Source: Caballeronia fortuita (GTDB lineage Bacteria; Pseudomonadota; Gammaproteobacteria; Burkholderiales; Burkholderiaceae). From it: a stretch of DNA of 64,000 nt. The position numbers were made by a program, and so were the translations under genes. The notes under the pieces are model-generated. The model searched no databases. It saw only the letters and a list, made by a program, of their open reading frames with translations, and had not been told where the DNA came from. The DNA lies in contig NZ_FCNX02000001.1 in the NCBI RefSeq assembly GCF_001544835.2, positions 310,001 through 374,000 on the forward strand, written 5' to 3'. Below are positions 27,820 to 36,873 of the stretch, one piece after another; the stretch's first letter is position 1; every line of letters begins with the position of its first letter.

Positions 27820-29238
27820 ATGACCGACAAGCCTTCCCGCCGGCCCGCCGCCGCGCATTCCCGCCTGAGCGCGCTGCACCTCGCGCCCGATTCGCTCGCG
27901 TTCGCGCTCGACTGCGCGGCGCAAGCCGTGGGCGCGGTGCGCGCGGGATCGGCGTTGCCGGCGGCGTTGCAGACGGTCGTCGCTTCGGCGAAGCACGCGA
28001 CGGCGCGCGGGGCGGTGCAGGACATCGCGTATCGCGCGATGCGCCGTCTCGCCCTCGCCGATGCGCTGCTGCACAAGCTCGTGAAGAAAGCGCCGCCGCC
28101 GCACGTGGCCAATGTGCTCGTGTGCGCGTTCACGCTGTTGACCGACGACGAAGCGCACGCCGCGTATGCGCCGTTCACTGTCGTCGATCAGGCCGTAGGC
28201 GCGATCGCCGCGCGCCGCGAATTCGCGTTCGCGAAGGGGCTGGTGAACGCGGTGCTGCGCAGCTTCCTGCGCGAGCGCGAGACGCTCATCGAGGCGGCGC
28301 GCGAGAACGAAGTCGCGCGCTGGAATTATCCGCAATGGTGGATCGACGCCGTGAAGCGCGGCCAGCCGGACGCGTGGGAGCGCATCCTCGAAGCGGGCAA
28401 CGCGCAAGGTCCGCTCACGCTGCGCGTGAACGCGCGCCACGCGAGCGTCGGCGAATATCTCGCGCGCCTGAAAGACGCACACATCGATGCCGAAGCGGCC
28501 GGCCTGCACGCGGTGCGCCTGAAAACGCCGATGCCCGTCGACCGCATTCCGGGCTTCGACGAAGGCGTCGTGTCGGTGCAGGACGCCGGCGCGCAACTCG
28601 CCGCGCAACTGCTCGACGTGAAGGACGGCATGCGCGTGCTCGACGCCTGCGCCGCGCCGGGCGGCAAGACCGGGCACATTCTCGAGCTCGCGAACGTCGA
28701 ACTGGTTGCGCTCGAAAGCGATGCGGAGCGCTCGGGCCGCATCGGACAGAATCTGCGGCGCCTGAAGCTCGACGCGCAAATCAGGGTGGGCGATGCGGGC
28801 GACCCCGCGCAATGGTCCGACGGCGCGCCGTTCGATCGCATTCTCGCGGACGTGCCGTGCTCGGCGTCGGGCATCGTGCGGCGTCATCCGGACATCCGCT
28901 GGCTACGGCGCGCGTCCGATATCGATGCGCTCGTCGCCGAGCAGCGGCGCATCGTGGACGCGCTGTGGCCGCTCGTCGCGAAGGGCGGCGAACTGCTCTA
29001 CGTGACGTGTTCCATCTTTCCCGAGGAGGGCGAGGCGCAGGCACGCTGGTTTGGAAGCGCGCATGAAGATGCGGTACGATTGGACGCGCCGGGGCAATTG
29101 TTGCCGACAGCGGCGCGCAGAAGCGCGGGCGCGGCGCACGGTTCACCGGACGGTACAAATCTCGCGAGCCCGGATCGGGACGCGGAACACATCGCGGACC
29201 ACGACGGATTTTTCTACGCGCGCTTTCAGAAACGGTGA
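27820..29238 (+). CDS. rsmB: 16S rRNA (cytosine967-C5)-methyltransferase
   Basis: The protein has 472 residues. The N-terminal third is a NusB-like RNA-binding domain, and the C-terminal half is the Fmu/NOL1 methyltransferase. DACAAPGGKTGHILEL is the S-adenosylmethionine site, DVPCSASGI holds the first Cys of the catalytic pair and TCSIFPEEG the second. It methylates C967 of 16S rRNA. It overlaps the DUF4390 gene by 4 bases (GTGA), so these genes are translationally coupled. Confidence 0.95.
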   Translation: MTDKPSRRPAAAHSRLSALHLAPDSLAFALDCAAQAVGAVRAGSALPAALQTVVASAKHATARGAVQDIAYRAMRRLALADALLHKLVKKAPPPHVANVLVCAFTLLTDDEAHAAYAPFTVVDQAVGAIAARREFAFAKGLVNAVLRSFLRERETLIEAARENEVARWNYPQWWIDAVKRGQPDAWERILEAGNAQGPLTLRVNARHASVGEYLARLKDAHIDAEAAGLHAVRLKTPMPVDRIPGFDEGVVSVQDAGAQLAAQLLDVKDGMRVLDACAAPGGKTGHILELANVELVALESDAERSGRIGQNLRRLKLDAQIRVGDAGDPAQWSDGAPFDRILADVPCSASGIVRRHPDIRWLRRASDIDALVAEQRRIVDALWPLVAKGGELLYVTCSIFPEEGEAQARWFGSAHEDAVRLDAPGQLLPTAARRSAGAAHGSPDGTNLASPDRDAEHIADHDGFFYARFQKR

Positions 29239-29831
29239 CGATCAAACGCTTCTTTCCGCTTCGGCTCGCGGCCGTCATCTGGACTGCGCTGACGCTCTGG
29301 CTGACGCTCGCCGCGGCCGATCCCGCGTTTGCCGAGACGATCGCCGTGCAGCGCGCGTCGCTGCAAGCGGACAACGCCGGCTGGAGTCTCGACGCGCACT
29401 TCGACTTCGACCTGAACAACAGTCTCGAAGATGCCGTGAACCGGAGCGTGCCGCTCTACTTCACGATCGACTTCAATCTGTCCCGGCCGCGCTGGTACTG
29501 GTTCGATGAAGAGCCGGTCAACGTGTCGCAGAGCATCCGCCTTTCTTATCAGCCGCTCACGAACGAATATCGCGTTTCGACGGGCGGACTGCAGTTGCGT
29601 TTCGCATCGCTGAACGAGGCGCTCGCGGTCATCAAGCACGTGACCTCGTGGCATGTCATCGACCGGAACCAGGTGCATGGCGGAGAAACGTATACCGCAT
29701 CGGTGCGCATGCAGCTCGACATCGCGTTGATGCCCAAGCCGTTCCAGATCGACGCGGTGAATAATCGCGACTGGAACCTTTCCTCGGATTGGAAGCGTTT
29801 TACTTTTACGGCGGCAGAACGTGCGAAATAG
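29235..29831 (+). CDS. DUF4390 domain protein, exported
   Basis: The protein has 198 residues from GTG 29235, overlapping the rsmB stop. A signal peptide (RFFPLRLAAVIWTALTLWLTLAAADPAFA) is followed by about 165 residues rich in beta-type pattern, without Cys. DUF4390 proteins have no proven function; they are almost always encoded between rsmB and an NtrY-like kinase in betaproteobacteria. This context suggests a periplasmic input protein for the kinase, which is an inference. The end overlaps the kinase start by 11 bp. Confidence 0.88.
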   Translation: MTIKRFFPLRLAAVIWTALTLWLTLAAADPAFAETIAVQRASLQADNAGWSLDAHFDFDLNNSLEDAVNRSVPLYFTIDFNLSRPRWYWFDEEPVNVSQSIRLSYQPLTNEYRVSTGGLQLRFASLNEALAVIKHVTSWHVIDRNQVHGGETYTASVRMQLDIALMPKPFQIDAVNNRDWNLSSDWKRFTFTAAERAK

Positions 29832-32283
29832 ATTTCGACGCGGCCGCACTGACATGAAGAGTTTCGTCGTTCGCTTGCTGGTCTCCACGGTGGCGCTCAC
29901 GGCAGTCCTGCTGCTCGTGATGCTCGCGCTCGCCAGCGCCAACACCGAGTTCTTCGACCGTTACTACGGCTGGCTCTACGCGGCGAACGTCGCGGTGGCG
30001 ATCGTGTTCATGCTGATCGTCGTCAGTCTGTTCATCATCATCGTGTCGAGGGTGCGGCAAGGGCGCTTCGGCACGCGGCTGCTCGCGAAGCTCGCGTTCA
30101 TCTTCGCGCTCGTCGGCGTCGTGCCGGGCGCGATCATCTATGTCGTGTCCTATCAGTTCGTGTCGCGCAGCATCGAATCGTGGTTCGACGTGAATGTGGA
30201 AACCGCGCTCACTTCGGGTCTCACGCTCGGGCGCGGCATGCTGGAAACCTCGCTCGCCGATTTCAAGAATCGCGGTCGGCAGATGAGCGATCAGCTCGCA
30301 AGCGCCGATCCGTCGAGTCTCACGTTGTCGCTTCTGCGCCTGCGCGATCAATACGGCGTGCAGGACGCCGTCGTGTTCGAGCGTCCGCGCGACCAGTACA
30401 ACCGCGAGGATCTCGCCTCGAACAACAGTTCGCAGCGCGTGTCGGGATTGCGCACGGTCGCGCAGGCATCGGGCAATTACTACGCGCTCCTGCCGACCAA
30501 CGAGCCGACCGGCGCGATGCTGCGCGAGGCGCAGGATCATCCGTACGGCGCGATCGAAGGCGAGATCGACGGCGATCCGAAATCGAACGGACCGAAAGGC
30601 GCACTGCGATTGCGCGTGCTCACCAAGATTCCCGATCCGACCACTACCACGGAATTTCAGCACGTCGATCGCTTCCTGCAGATCGAGCAGCCGGTCAGTC
30701 AGGAACTCGCGCGCAATGCCGACGCCGTGCAGCGGGCGTATCGCGAGTATCAGGAGAAGCGGCTCGGGCGCACGGGCTTGCGCAAGATGTATATCGGCAC
30801 GCTGACGCTCGCGCTGTTCCTCGCAACCTTCATCGCCATGATGCTCGCGCTCGCGCTCGGCAATCAGCTCGCGCGGCCGCTGTTCCTGCTCGCGCAAGGC
30901 ACGAAGGAAGTGGCCGAAGGCGACTACACGCCCAAGCGCGAGATCAATTCGCGCGATGAACTCGGCTTCCTCACGCAGTCCTTCAACGCGATGACGCGCC
31001 AGCTTTCGGAGGCGCGCGCGGCGGTCGAGAACAACCGCATCGCGCTGGAGCATTCGAAGGCGTACCTCGAAAGCATTCTCGCGAACCTCACGGCGGGCGT
31101 GTTCGTGTTCGACCGGCAATTCCGTCTGTCCACGGCGAATCGCGGCGCGGAACGCATCTTCCGGCAGCCGTTCGCTGCGCTGCTCAATCAGCCGCTCGAC
31201 CGGATCGACGTGCTTTCCGAATTCGGCGCGATGGTGAGAAAGGCGTTCGCCGAACGCGATGCCGCCGCGGTCGGAAGCGATCATCCCGTCGGCGATCGCG
31301 GTCACTGGCAGCAGCAGGTCGCGGTCACGGTGCCGGGCGAAAGCGATCCGCTCACGCTGCTCGTGCGCGGCACGCAGTTGCTGAGCGTGACCGAGAGCGA
31401 CACCGACGACGCCGAAACGACTGGTTACGTCGTCGTGTTCGACGATATCTCGGATGTGATTTCCGCGCAGCGTTCGGTCGCGTGGGGCGAAGTCGCGCGG
31501 CGTCTCGCGCACGAGATCAAGAATCCGCTCACGCCCATTCAGCTATCCGCCGAACGCCTGCAGATGAAGCTCGCCGACAAGCTCGCGCCGCCGGACGCGG
31601 ACGTATTGAAGCGCGCGTCGACGACCATCGTGAACCAGGTTCAGGCGATGAAGCAGATGGTCGACGATTTCCGCGAATACGCGCGCACGCCGCCCGCGGT
31701 GCTCGGCAATCTGCAACTGAACGAACTCGTCGCGGAAGTGCTGACGTTGTACGGCATCGAAGACGGCAAGACGCCGATCAAGGTCGATCTCGCGAAGCTG
31801 CCGGTGATACGCGGCGATGCAACGCAGATTCGCCAGGTCATCCACAACCTGCTGCAGAACGCGCAGGACGCGGTGGCCGAAGTCGCGGAACCGCGCGTGC
31901 TCCTCGAAACGAGGACAGTAGAATATGGCGAGCCCGATGCATCGGGTCATGCGCGTGTCGCGGTTCGTCTGACGGTGTCGGATAACGGCTCGGGCTTTCC
32001 GGCGCGCATTCTTTCGCGTGCTTTCGAGCCTTACGTGACGACGAAAGCGAAAGGCACGGGCCTGGGACTTGCAACCGTGAAGAAGATCGTCGACGAGCAC
32101 GGCGCGCGCATCGACATACGCAACCGATCGAAGACCGCGGATGTGATCGAAGGCGCGCAGATATCGATTCTGTTTCTACAACTCGCGGACGACACCGCAG
32201 CGCCCGGCGCGACGCCGGCGGCGGCCGGTGGGTCGGCGAAGCATGGAACGGCAAAAGCAACAGTGCAGACAAGGGCAGCGTAA
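29821..32283 (+). CDS. ntrY: NtrY-like sensor histidine kinase
   Basis: The protein has up to 820 residues from GTG 29821; ATG 29854 (MKSFVVRLL) is a possible later start. Three transmembrane helices are in the first 110 residues, then an extracytoplasmic loop and another helix at about 330-350. A HAMP segment (LARPLFLLAQGTKEVAEGDY) and a PAS-like domain lead to the H-box RRLAHEIKNPLTP (His about 564) and the ATP-binding DNGSGFP and GTGLGLATVKKI motifs. It is NtrY-like and pairs with the regulator directly downstream, in an operon with rsmB and DUF4390. NtrY kinases respond to nitrogen or redox state in other bacteria; the signal here is unknown. Confidence 0.9.
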   Translation: MRNRFRRGRTDMKSFVVRLLVSTVALTAVLLLVMLALASANTEFFDRYYGWLYAANVAVAIVFMLIVVSLFIIIVSRVRQGRFGTRLLAKLAFIFALVGVVPGAIIYVVSYQFVSRSIESWFDVNVETALTSGLTLGRGMLETSLADFKNRGRQMSDQLASADPSSLTLSLLRLRDQYGVQDAVVFERPRDQYNREDLASNNSSQRVSGLRTVAQASGNYYALLPTNEPTGAMLREAQDHPYGAIEGEIDGDPKSNGPKGALRLRVLTKIPDPTTTTEFQHVDRFLQIEQPVSQELARNADAVQRAYREYQEKRLGRTGLRKMYIGTLTLALFLATFIAMMLALALGNQLARPLFLLAQGTKEVAEGDYTPKREINSRDELGFLTQSFNAMTRQLSEARAAVENNRIALEHSKAYLESILANLTAGVFVFDRQFRLSTANRGAERIFRQPFAALLNQPLDRIDVLSEFGAMVRKAFAERDAAAVGSDHPVGDRGHWQQQVAVTVPGESDPLTLLVRGTQLLSVTESDTDDAETTGYVVVFDDISDVISAQRSVAWGEVARRLAHEIKNPLTPIQLSAERLQMKLADKLAPPDADVLKRASTTIVNQVQAMKQMVDDFREYARTPPAVLGNLQLNELVAEVLTLYGIEDGKTPIKVDLAKLPVIRGDATQIRQVIHNLLQNAQDAVAEVAEPRVLLETRTVEYGEPDASGHARVAVRLTVSDNGSGFPARILSRAFEPYVTTKAKGTGLGLATVKKIVDEHGARIDIRNRSKTADVIEGAQISILFLQLADDTAAPGATPAAAGGSAKHGTAKATVQTRAA

Positions 32284-32997
32284 ATGGCAACCATCCTGGT
32301 GGTAGACGATGAAATGGGGATCCGGGAACTGCTCTCCGAGATCCTGAGCGACGAAGGCCATGTTGTGGATGTGGCGGAGAACGCGCAGCACGCGCGCGAC
32401 TACCGTCTACAGCAAACGCCCGATCTCGTTTTGCTCGACATCTGGATGCCCGACACCGACGGCGTGACCCTGCTCAAGGAATGGGCCGCGCAGGGCAAGC
32501 TGACGATGCCGGTCATCATGATGTCGGGGCACGCGACCATCGACACGGCTGTCGAGGCGACGAAGATCGGCGCGCTCAACTTTCTCGAAAAGCCGATCGC
32601 GCTACAGAAGCTGCTGAAGGCTGTCGAGCAGGGACTCGCGCACGGCACAGCGGCCGCGCCCGTGACGGCGGCGGCGAAGCCGCCTTCGAGCGCGAGCGCA
32701 TCGGGCGTGCCGGTTGCGGCGGCGCTTCCGACGGCATTGGCACTCAACGCATCGAGCGATGCGGCGGCGGGCGGCGCGACGCAGAATCACGCAGGGCAGA
32801 CGGCGTCCATCTCGTTCGATATCCCGTTGCGCGACGCACGCGATGCCTTCGAGCGCGCGTACTTCGAGTATCACCTCGCGCGGGAAAACGGCAGCATGAC
32901 GCGCGTCGCGGAAAAGACCGGGCTCGAGCGAACGCATCTGTATCGCAAGCTGAAGCAACTGGGCGTCGATCTCGGGAAGAACAAGAGCGAAGTTTGA
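32284..32997 (+). CDS. NtrX-like response regulator without AAA+ domain
   Basis: The protein has 237 residues and starts on the base after the kinase stop. The receiver domain reads ILVVDDEMGIRE with the phospho-acceptor Asp in LVLLDIWMPDTDG. A low-complexity Ala-rich linker of about 70 residues follows. The C-terminus is a Fis-type helix-turn-helix (MTRVAEKTGLERTHLYRKLKQLGVDL). The sigma-54 AAA+ domain of classical NtrX is absent, so it should bind DNA without activating sigma-54 polymerase. This shortened layout is usual in betaproteobacteria with the rsmB-DUF4390-ntrY order. It is the last gene before tRNA-Phe. Confidence 0.9.
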   Translation: MATILVVDDEMGIRELLSEILSDEGHVVDVAENAQHARDYRLQQTPDLVLLDIWMPDTDGVTLLKEWAAQGKLTMPVIMMSGHATIDTAVEATKIGALNFLEKPIALQKLLKAVEQGLAHGTAAAPVTAAAKPPSSASASGVPVAAALPTALALNASSDAAAGGATQNHAGQTASISFDIPLRDARDAFERAYFEYHLARENGSMTRVAEKTGLERTHLYRKLKQLGVDLGKNKSEV

Positions 32998-33036
32998 ACG
33001 CGGCCCGGACATTTGCACAAAAATGTGCGGAGGGGC

Positions 33037-33065
33037 TTGAGGGGCGCGATAGTCTCTGCTATAGT
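33037..33065 (+). promoter_or_regulatory. tRNA-Phe promoter
   Basis: TTGAGG (33037-33042) and TATAGT (33060-33065) are 17 bp apart and end 14 bp before the tRNA. Confidence 0.7.
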
Positions 33066-33079
33066 TTCACCTCTTCGTT

Positions 33080-33155
33080 GGCCCGGTAGCTCAGTTGGTA
33101 GAGCAGCGGATTGAAAATCCGCGTGTCGGTGGTTCGATTCCGCCCCAGGCCACCA
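33080..33155 (+). tRNA. tRNA-Phe (anticodon GAA)
   Basis: A 76-base cloverleaf with encoded CCA. The anticodon stem-loop reads GCGGA TTGAAAA TCCGC, anticodon GAA. The D-arm is GCTC/GAGC, and the T-arm loop is TTCGATT. The acceptor stem pairs GGCCCGG with CCAGGCC and has one mismatch, C5 against A68. It has its own promoter and terminator. Confidence 0.95.
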
Positions 33156-33165
33156 GAATGCAAGA

Positions 33166-33197
33166 AGCCCGAGAGTGTTATCGCTCTCGGGCTTTTT
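33166..33197 (+). terminator. tRNA-Phe terminator
   Basis: AGCCCGAGAG (33166-33175) and CTCTCGGGCT (33184-33193) form a perfect 10-bp stem followed by a T run. Confidence 0.92.
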
Positions 33198-33264
33198 CAT
33201 TTGCAGCATGAAAATACGCGCGGTTCGTGCAAGCGTATCGCGCGTTTTTTCTGGCTATCGTGGC

Positions 33265-34389
33265 TTATCTCGGATTGGCCGCGACGAAGTTCTTGAACGC
33301 GGTGTACGCTGCCTTCTGCGTCTTGCCGTCGTTCTTGAGGAGACCGTAGGCGCCTTCGCCGCCGGCGGGATCGTCGTACAGCTGGTACGTCTGGATCGCC
33401 TGAATGTTGTACTTCGACGCCACCGCGACGAACTCCGCCATCATCTTGTTGCCGACGAGATAAGACGCGATCTGTTGATCCGAGCCCATCCACGGACGCA
33501 CGCCGTATTCGTTGATCCAGATCGGCTTGCCAAACTGCTGCAACGTCCCGAGCACGTCATGGCAACCGGTGCCGCCGCACGCGTTCGTGATGTCGCCCAT
33601 GTCCGAGTACCAGTGCCACGCGGTGACGTCCCAGTTCACGACCGGGTGGCCGGTCGTGCCGTCCGGCTGCGAGCCATTCGCGAGCATCTGATCGAGCGCG
33701 TAGTGCATCCAGGTGCCGCCGCCCATGATGATCTTGCCGTTCGTATCGATCGACTTCACGCCTGCGATCATCCCGCGAATCACGCCGCGCGCGATCTGGA
33801 ATTTGGCGTTGTCGAATTGCTGCGGATAGACGCCGTCGACGTTGTTGTAGATCGTGATCGCGTCGAGTTCGTTCGACACTTCGTAGTACGGGTACTTGTA
33901 CGCGCTCGCCGTCCAGACGCCGAGTTGATAACCGGCGTTATACGCATCGGCTTCGCTGTTGAAGTCAATGCTCATCAGCATCACGGGATACACGGTCACG
34001 CCGCCTGCCGCCATTGTCTTCGCGATACCGGCGAGCTTGTTCGCGGATCCCTGGCTATACACCTCGTTTCGATACAGCTTCACGCCGAGATCCTTCAACT
34101 GCGAAAGCTGCAGCGCCGGGCTGGAGATGTCGTAGGCGCCGCCTTCGTTGTTGTGGCCGTTCGCGCCGTAAAAGATCGTGCTGGCGGGCGGCGTGGTGGC
34201 CGCTGCAGCGGCGGCGGTTACCTTGCGGCTTGCCGCGGCTGCCGTCGATGCCGTGTCGAGCGCGTCGTTGCCGCCACCCCCGCAGGCGGCCATCAACAGG
34301 CTGGTTGCGACCGCAATGGCGATCAGGCTGGTCTTCGGTGCGCGTAACGCATCGGTGACGCGGAGGTTGGTCTGGATATATTTTTTCAT
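33265..34389 (-). CDS. Secreted lipoprotein, glycosyl hydrolase-like (clan GH-A)
   Basis: The protein has 374 residues from ATG 34389 (an in-frame GTG lies 9 bases upstream). A lipoprotein signal ends in LLMAAC with a GGGG run after the Cys. A Thr/Ala-rich linker of about 25 residues follows, then a TIM-barrel-like domain. The acid/base Glu appears in YEVSNELDAI and the nucleophile Glu in IWINEYGV, as in clan GH-A glycosidases (for example family 39). Trp and Tyr are plentiful, as in sugar clefts. Membrane anchoring and exopolysaccharide degradation or processing are plausible. It stands alone between tRNA-Phe and queC and points away from queC. Confidence 0.82.
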   Translation of the reverse strand: MKKYIQTNLRVTDALRAPKTSLIAIAVATSLLMAACGGGGNDALDTASTAAAASRKVTAAAAAATTPPASTIFYGANGHNNEGGAYDISSPALQLSQLKDLGVKLYRNEVYSQGSANKLAGIAKTMAAGGVTVYPVMLMSIDFNSEADAYNAGYQLGVWTASAYKYPYYEVSNELDAITIYNNVDGVYPQQFDNAKFQIARGVIRGMIAGVKSIDTNGKIIMGGGTWMHYALDQMLANGSQPDGTTGHPVVNWDVTAWHWYSDMGDITNACGGTGCHDVLGTLQQFGKPIWINEYGVRPWMGSDQQIASYLVGNKMMAEFVAVASKYNIQAIQTYQLYDDPAGGEGAYGLLKNDGKTQKAAYTAFKNFVAANPR

Positions 34390-35025
34390 TGTTTGCACTA
34401 CTAATCGGATGATGTGTGTCGGTGAATTAGGTACGGTCTCCGGAGCGCCGCGAACAAAAGGGCGGATTGGAAGCGGACCTGCGGTCCCGCGTAACCCTGC
34501 GGGAGGGTTTGAAGTCAGGAAACTTCGATCTACGAAGTAACGAAGGTGCTGTTCGCTTGTTGCCTGAGTTGGACTCGTCGAAACGCAAAAAGTAAAAAAT
34601 ACCGCTTATGTAACAGCCAACCGTGTTTTGTTACATGTATATCGGCGGGCGTTGATGCGGATTTAGAGCGCAGGACAGTCTTGCCGATTTATTTCTTCTG
34701 ATGATGGCAATAAATACCTTATTACCGCTTGGCGGGCGCCAGCCCGGCGGATATTTACGCTCCATGTTAAAATTCGCGTCGAATTAAGGACTTGCCTCGT
34801 CCTCGGACCCGCAAGTCCTTTTCTTTTCGGCGCTCCGAATCGCTTCTCCGCCTGAAATTCCGCTATCGGCGGCATAAAAGGCGTGCGCGTCCGGGCGAAG
34901 GCCGCCGGCCTATACTGGACTCGCGGGCATCGCGCCCGCGCCGCTCGTCGCGAGAAGTCCGGTCACCCCGACTGCCTGTGCGGCGTGCGACGCCCATCAC
35001 ATTCACGGAGTACGGAGTTTTCACG
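34390..35025. other. Long intergenic region between the glycosidase and queC
   Basis: This 636-bp stretch has no supportable gene. The glycosidase side is AT-rich and has an inverted repeat ATGTAACA (34608-34615) with TGTTACAT (34629-34636), a possible operator. The queC side has a terminator-like hairpin at 34786-34826. A frame joined to queC extends back to 34792 but shows no QueC homology before 35026. Confidence 0.45.
34786..34826 (+). terminator. Terminator-like hairpin upstream of queC (attenuator candidate)
   Basis: AAGGACTTGC (34786-34795) and GCAAGTCCTT (34811-34820) form a perfect 10-bp stem. The loop holds an inner GTCC/GGAC pair. A TTTTCTTTT tract overlaps and follows the stem. 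No plus-strand gene ends near it, so it may end a short leader of the queC mRNA or a small RNA. Confidence 0.6.
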
Positions 35026-35760
35026 GTGACTCGGATAGACGCTAAAGACAGCGCGCTCGTGCTGTTTTCCGGCGGCCAGGACTCGGCCACTTGCCTCGCC
35101 TGGGCGCTCGAACGTTACAAGACGGTAGAGACGCTCGGCTTCGACTATGGACAACGCCATCGCGTCGAACTCGAATGCCGTGACGGCTTTCGCAACGCGA
35201 TCGTGCGCGAGTTTCCGCAGTGGGCCGGGCGTCTCGGCGAAGATCACATGATCGATCTGTCCGTGCTCGGCGCGATCAGCGACACCGCGATGACGCGCGA
35301 AATCGAGATTCAGGCGACCGCAAACGGCCTGCCGAACACGTTCGTACCGGGCCGCAATCTGCTGTTCATGACGATTGCTGCGGCAGTGGCGTATCGGCGC
35401 GGACTGAAGGTGCTGGTCGGCGGCATGTGCGAGACGGATTTCTCCGGCTATCCGGATTGCCGCGACGACACGATGAAAGCGCTGCAAGTCGCGCTCAACC
35501 TCGGCATGGAAACGCGCTACGCGCTTGAAACGCCGCTGATGTGGCTCGACAAGGCCGATACGTGGCGGCTCGCCGAAACGCTCGGCGGCGACGCGCTCGT
35601 CGAACTGGTTCGCATCGAGACGCACACGTGCTATGTCGGCGAGCGCGCGGAACTGCACGATTGGGGCTTCGGTTGCGGCCAGTGTCCGGCATGCAAGCTG
35701 CGCAAACGCGGCTACGAGGCGTATCGCGCGGGCGAGCAGGTCGATACCGCGCCGGTTTGA
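35026..35760 (+). CDS. queC: 7-cyano-7-deazaguanine synthase
   Basis: The protein has 244 residues from GTG 35026, with GGAG 8 bases upstream. [13 protein letters not shown] is the PP-loop ATPase motif. The C-terminal zinc site reads [14 protein letters not shown] with a further Cys at THTCYVG. QueC converts 7-carboxy-7-deazaguanine to preQ0, using ATP and ammonia, on the way to queuosine in tRNA. It is the first gene of queC-queE-queD, all on one strand with short gaps. Confidence 0.96.
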   Translation: MTRIDAKDSALVLFSGGQDSATCLAWALERYKTVETLGFDYGQRHRVELECRDGFRNAIVREFPQWAGRLGEDHMIDLSVLGAISDTAMTREIEIQATANGLPNTFVPGRNLLFMTIAAAVAYRRGLKVLVGGMCETDFSGYPDCRDDTMKALQVALNLGMETRYALETPLMWLDKADTWRLAETLGGDALVELVRIETHTCYVGERAELHDWGFGCGQCPACKLRKRGYEAYRAGEQVDTAPV

Positions 35761-35786
35761 TTTTTTATAAGGTTCACAGAGCAGTC

Positions 35787-36419
35787 ATGACGTACGCGGT
35801 AAAGGAAATTTTCTACACGTTGCAGGGCGAAGGCGCCAATGCCGGGCGCCCGGCCGTGTTCTGCCGTTTCGCGGGCTGCAATCTGTGGTCCGGACGCGAG
35901 GAAGATCGCGCGGACGCGGTCTGCCAGTTTTGCGACACCGATTTCGTCGGCACCGATGGCGAGAACGGCGGCAAGTACAGGACGCCGGCGGAACTCGTCG
36001 CGAAGATCGCGTCGCTGTGGCCGCAAGGCGAGGCGCACAAGTTCGTCGTGTGCACGGGCGGCGAGCCGATGCTGCAGATCGACCAGCCTTTCGTCGATGC
36101 GCTGCATGAAGTCGGTTTCGAAATGGCCATCGAAACGAACGGATCGCTGCCGGTGCTCGAGAGCATCGACTGGATTTGCGTGAGCCCGAAAGCCGATGCG
36201 CCGCTCGTCGTGACGAAAGGCAACGAGCTGAAGGTCGTGGTGCCGCAGGACAACCAGCGTCTTGCCGAGTACGAAAAGCTCGACTTCGACTATTTCCTCG
36301 TGCAGCCGATGGACAACGCATCGCGCGACATCAACACGAAGCTCGCGATCGACTGGTGCAAGCGCCATCCGAAGTGGCGCCTGTCGATGCAGACGCATAA
36401 ATACCTGAACATCCCCTGA
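35787..36419 (+). CDS. queE: 7-carboxy-7-deazaguanine synthase (radical SAM)
   Basis: The protein has 210 residues from ATG 35787. It binds the 4Fe-4S cluster through a CX14CX2C motif: the first Cys is in FAGCNLW and the other two in CQFCDTDF. The CX14CX2C form is known for Burkholderia QueE in place of the usual CX3CX2C. GGEP, for S-adenosylmethionine binding, is also present. It rearranges 6-carboxy-tetrahydropterin to 7-carboxy-7-deazaguanine. It lies 26 bp after queC and 5 bp before queD. Confidence 0.96.
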   Translation: MTYAVKEIFYTLQGEGANAGRPAVFCRFAGCNLWSGREEDRADAVCQFCDTDFVGTDGENGGKYRTPAELVAKIASLWPQGEAHKFVVCTGGEPMLQIDQPFVDALHEVGFEMAIETNGSLPVLESIDWICVSPKADAPLVVTKGNELKVVVPQDNQRLAEYEKLDFDYFLVQPMDNASRDINTKLAIDWCKRHPKWRLSMQTHKYLNIP

Positions 36420-36424
36420 ACGCC

Positions 36425-36871
36425 GTGCAGACGATTACCCGAAAACTCGAATTCGATGCGGGCCACCGCATCCCCGATCACCGCAGCCAGTGTCGGAATC
36501 TGCACGGGCATCGCTACGTGCTCGAAATTACGCTGCAAGGCGATCTCGTCGACGTGGAAGGCGCGCCCGACCGCGGCATGGTGATGGACTTCGCCGACGT
36601 GAAAGCACTCGCGATGGAGCATCTCGTCAACAAATGGGACCACGCGTTCATCGTCTACGAAGGCGATGCCAAAGTGCGCGAGTTTCTGCAGACGCTGTCG
36701 GATCACAAGACCGTCGTGCTGGATCGCATTCCGACGGTCGAAAATCTCGCCGCCGTCGCGTTCAACATTCTCGCGGAAGTCTACGACGCCCATTACGGCG
36801 TCAATCTCAAGCTCAAGCGCGTGCGTCTCTACGAAACGCCGAACTGCTGGGCCGACGTCGAGCGCGGCTGA
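36425..36871 (+). CDS. queD: 6-carboxy-5,6,7,8-tetrahydropterin synthase
   Basis: The protein has 148 residues from GTG 36425. The zinc His residues lie in DAGHRI and in NLHGHRYVLE. The catalytic Cys is in RSQCRNLHGH, and DHAFIVYEGD and the terminal RLYETPNCWADV complete the PTPS-family pattern. QueD makes the pterin precursor that QueE uses, from 7,8-dihydroneopterin triphosphate. It ends the queCED group and is followed by a terminator hairpin. Confidence 0.96.
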   Translation: MQTITRKLEFDAGHRIPDHRSQCRNLHGHRYVLEITLQGDLVDVEGAPDRGMVMDFADVKALAMEHLVNKWDHAFIVYEGDAKVREFLQTLSDHKTVVLDRIPTVENLAAVAFNILAEVYDAHYGVNLKLKRVRLYETPNCWADVERG

Positions 36872-36873
36872 TT

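Noticed and set aside
33015..33028. Terminator after the NtrX-like gene (GCACA-A4-TGTGC)
   Set aside because: The stem is only five base pairs and no T run follows.
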